Source: UBA11386 sp035286785
GTDB lineage: Bacteria; Planctomycetota; Planctomycetia; Pirellulales; Thermoguttaceae
Direction: 5' to 3'
DNA: 6,980 nt
NCBI GenBank assembly: GCA_035286785.1
Contig: DATECS010000202.1
Location: 1 to 6,980, forward strand
Position numbers and translations under genes: made by a program. The notes under the pieces were generated by a model that saw only the letters and a list, made by a program, of their open reading frames with translations, searched no databases and was not told the DNA's origin. Positions 5,961 through 6,980 of this stretch are shown here, piece after piece. Within the stretch, counting starts at the first letter, position 1; every line of letters starts with the position of its first letter.

Positions 5961-5965
5961 GGAGG
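5961..5965 (+). promoter_or_regulatory. Ribosome binding site fixing the start at 5974
   Basis: GGAGG lies eight bases before ATG 5974, the strongest ribosome site in the window, and it decides the start of the secreted-protein gene. It is the tail of a ten-base tandem repeat, TTGCACGAAG then TTGCACGGAG (5945-5964). Confidence 0.75.
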
Positions 5966-5973
5966 CAATTACG

Positions 5974-6980
5974 ATGCGGAATCGACGGACTTTTGGCTTG
6001 ATGTTGGTTGTCGTGACGGGCTTGGTTTTCCTCTCCTCGGTCGCCGGCGCGGCGCCCTGGGATTCCCTTTTCTCGCTTAACCGCGTGGAAGCCGACGCGC
6101 AAAAAACGTACAAGCTCACCGAAGACGTGGGGCCCTGGATGATCCTGGCGGCCACGTTCTCGGGCGACGGCGCCGAAGATCAGGCCCACGATCTGGTGCT
6201 CGAACTTCGCCAGCGCTACAAGCTACCCGCCTACGTCCACAAGATGCGGTTCGACTTCGACAACGATCCCGGCGGCCGGGGACTCAACGAGTTCGGCCAG
6301 CCCATGAAATGGACCTATCGCCGAGGTGAAGAAATCGAGGAAATCGCCGTGCTGGTCGGCGAGTTTGAAGGAGTCGAGGACCACGACGCCCAAAAGACCC
6401 TCAAGCAAATCAAATTCGCCCAGCCCGACTGCCTCGACCTGAAGAAAAACAAGCGGACCAACCAGTCGCTGGCCGGCTGGCGCGATCTCCAGAAGCAAAT
6501 GTATAAGAAACTCTCGGGCCGCGACGCCGCGAGGGAGCAGAAAGGCCCGATGGGACACGCCTTCCTGGTGCCCAATCCGTTGCGCAAGACCCAGTCGTTC
6601 AACAGGGGCGTCGATACCCTCGTCGTCAAGATGAACGAAGGGGTGGAGCACAGTCTGTTGGATTGCCCAGGGCGCTACACGGTCCAGGTGGCCCATTTCG
6701 TGGGCAAGGTGGTGGTGGACCAGGAAGAGATCGACGAGATCAAGAAGGGCCAACGGCGGATGCCGGAGAGCAAGCTGCACAAGGCGGCCGATTTGGCCCA
6801 TCGACTGACCGTGGCCCTGCGCGAGCAAGGCTATGAGGCCTATGAGTTCCACGATCGCAAATCCAGCATCGTGACGGTGGGCAGTTTCGACTCGGTGGGC
6901 ACGCCCCGGCCCGACGGCAAGATCGAAATCGACCCGACCATTCATCGCATCATCGAGACGTTCAAGGGCAAACAGCCGCC
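5974..6980 (+). CDS. Secreted protein with two SPOR-like segments, partial at the right edge
   Basis: The frame is open from ATG 5974 to the edge (335 codons). I do not recognise a named family; it looks like a conserved hypothetical protein of planctomycetes. Residues 1-27 form a Sec signal peptide: RNRR, then a hydrophobic core LMLVVVTGLVFL, then SSVAGA/A as cleavage site. There is no lipobox Cys and no further membrane segment, so the product is probably periplasmic. The mature protein is charged and mixed alpha/beta. Residues 54-89 (GPWMILAATFSGDGAEDQA, then LVLELRQRYKLPAYV) have the rhythm of a SPOR domain: strand, helix with regularly spaced Ala/Leu, then a xAYV strand. A second such stretch runs from YTVQVAHF (about 234-241) through ADLAHRLTVALREQGYEAYEF to IVTVGSF (about 309). 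SPOR domains bind denuded peptidoglycan glycans, so a cell-wall role is possible but inferred from pattern only. It has its own candidate promoter and a strong GGAGG site. Confidence 0.85.
   Translation, partial: MRNRRTFGLMLVVVTGLVFLSSVAGAAPWDSLFSLNRVEADAQKTYKLTEDVGPWMILAATFSGDGAEDQAHDLVLELRQRYKLPAYVHKMRFDFDNDPGGRGLNEFGQPMKWTYRRGEEIEEIAVLVGEFEGVEDHDAQKTLKQIKFAQPDCLDLKKNKRTNQSLAGWRDLQKQMYKKLSGRDAAREQKGPMGHAFLVPNPLRKTQSFNRGVDTLVVKMNEGVEHSLLDCPGRYTVQVAHFVGKVVVDQEEIDEIKKGQRRMPESKLHKAADLAHRLTVALREQGYEAYEFHDRKSSIVTVGSFDSVGTPRPDGKIEIDPTIHRIIETFKGKQP

Overview
The window looks like a chromosomal segment of a GC-rich bacterium of the Planctomycetota, probably Pirellulales-like. That placement is inferred from three things: the gene types, a secreted protein that resembles no family I know well, and palindromic repeats whose translated arms read SRDREGAV and LPHGRGSV. 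I remember such peptides from predicted planctomycete proteins but could not search for them. No rRNA, tRNA, CRISPR array or transposase gene was seen.

Left part, minus strand (1-2700): a two-gene operon read right to left. The first gene (2617-1928) encodes an excisionase/MerR-like helix-turn-helix fused to a PTS EIIA type-2 (PtsN-like) domain with its phospho-histidine site intact. Fourteen bases further on begins a large proton-pumping membrane subunit of the HyfB/HycC type (1913 to the left edge, 637 residues visible). A plausible promoter lies at 2700-2672. The pairing suggests that a phosphorelay sensor/regulator is made together with a membrane energy-conserving complex whose other subunits would lie to the left.

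Middle (2735-4309): a nested palindromic element (2735-2823) whose right arm supplies the stop codon of an M20-family metallodipeptidase gene (4198-2819, minus). That gene is full length in one frame but is interrupted by a single TGA at codon 306, where the family normally has glycine. It is therefore a young nonsense pseudogene, a pair of separately translated fragments, or a sequence error. A 111-base divergent spacer separates it from the next gene and carries a perfect TATAAT placed to give a nearly leaderless transcript.

Right part, plus strand (4310-6980): a tRNA methylthiotransferase of the MtaB type (4310-5737), followed by a hairpin repeat, then a secreted protein gene (5974 to the right edge) with a signal peptide and two SPOR-like segments. 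The most striking feature is inside mtaB. A perfect 31-bp inverted repeat with a 19-base loop (81 bp, exactly 27 codons) sits in frame between conserved blocks of the radical SAM domain, and a sister copy lies just after the gene's stop. The two copies differ at a paired position in a way that keeps the base pair. This is a mobile-palindrome signature inside a conserved protein, comparable to the Rickettsia palindromic elements. A shorter hairpin is also coded in frame in a loop of the HyfB-like protein, and a different palindrome ends the dipeptidase gene, so palindromes touch three of the five genes here.
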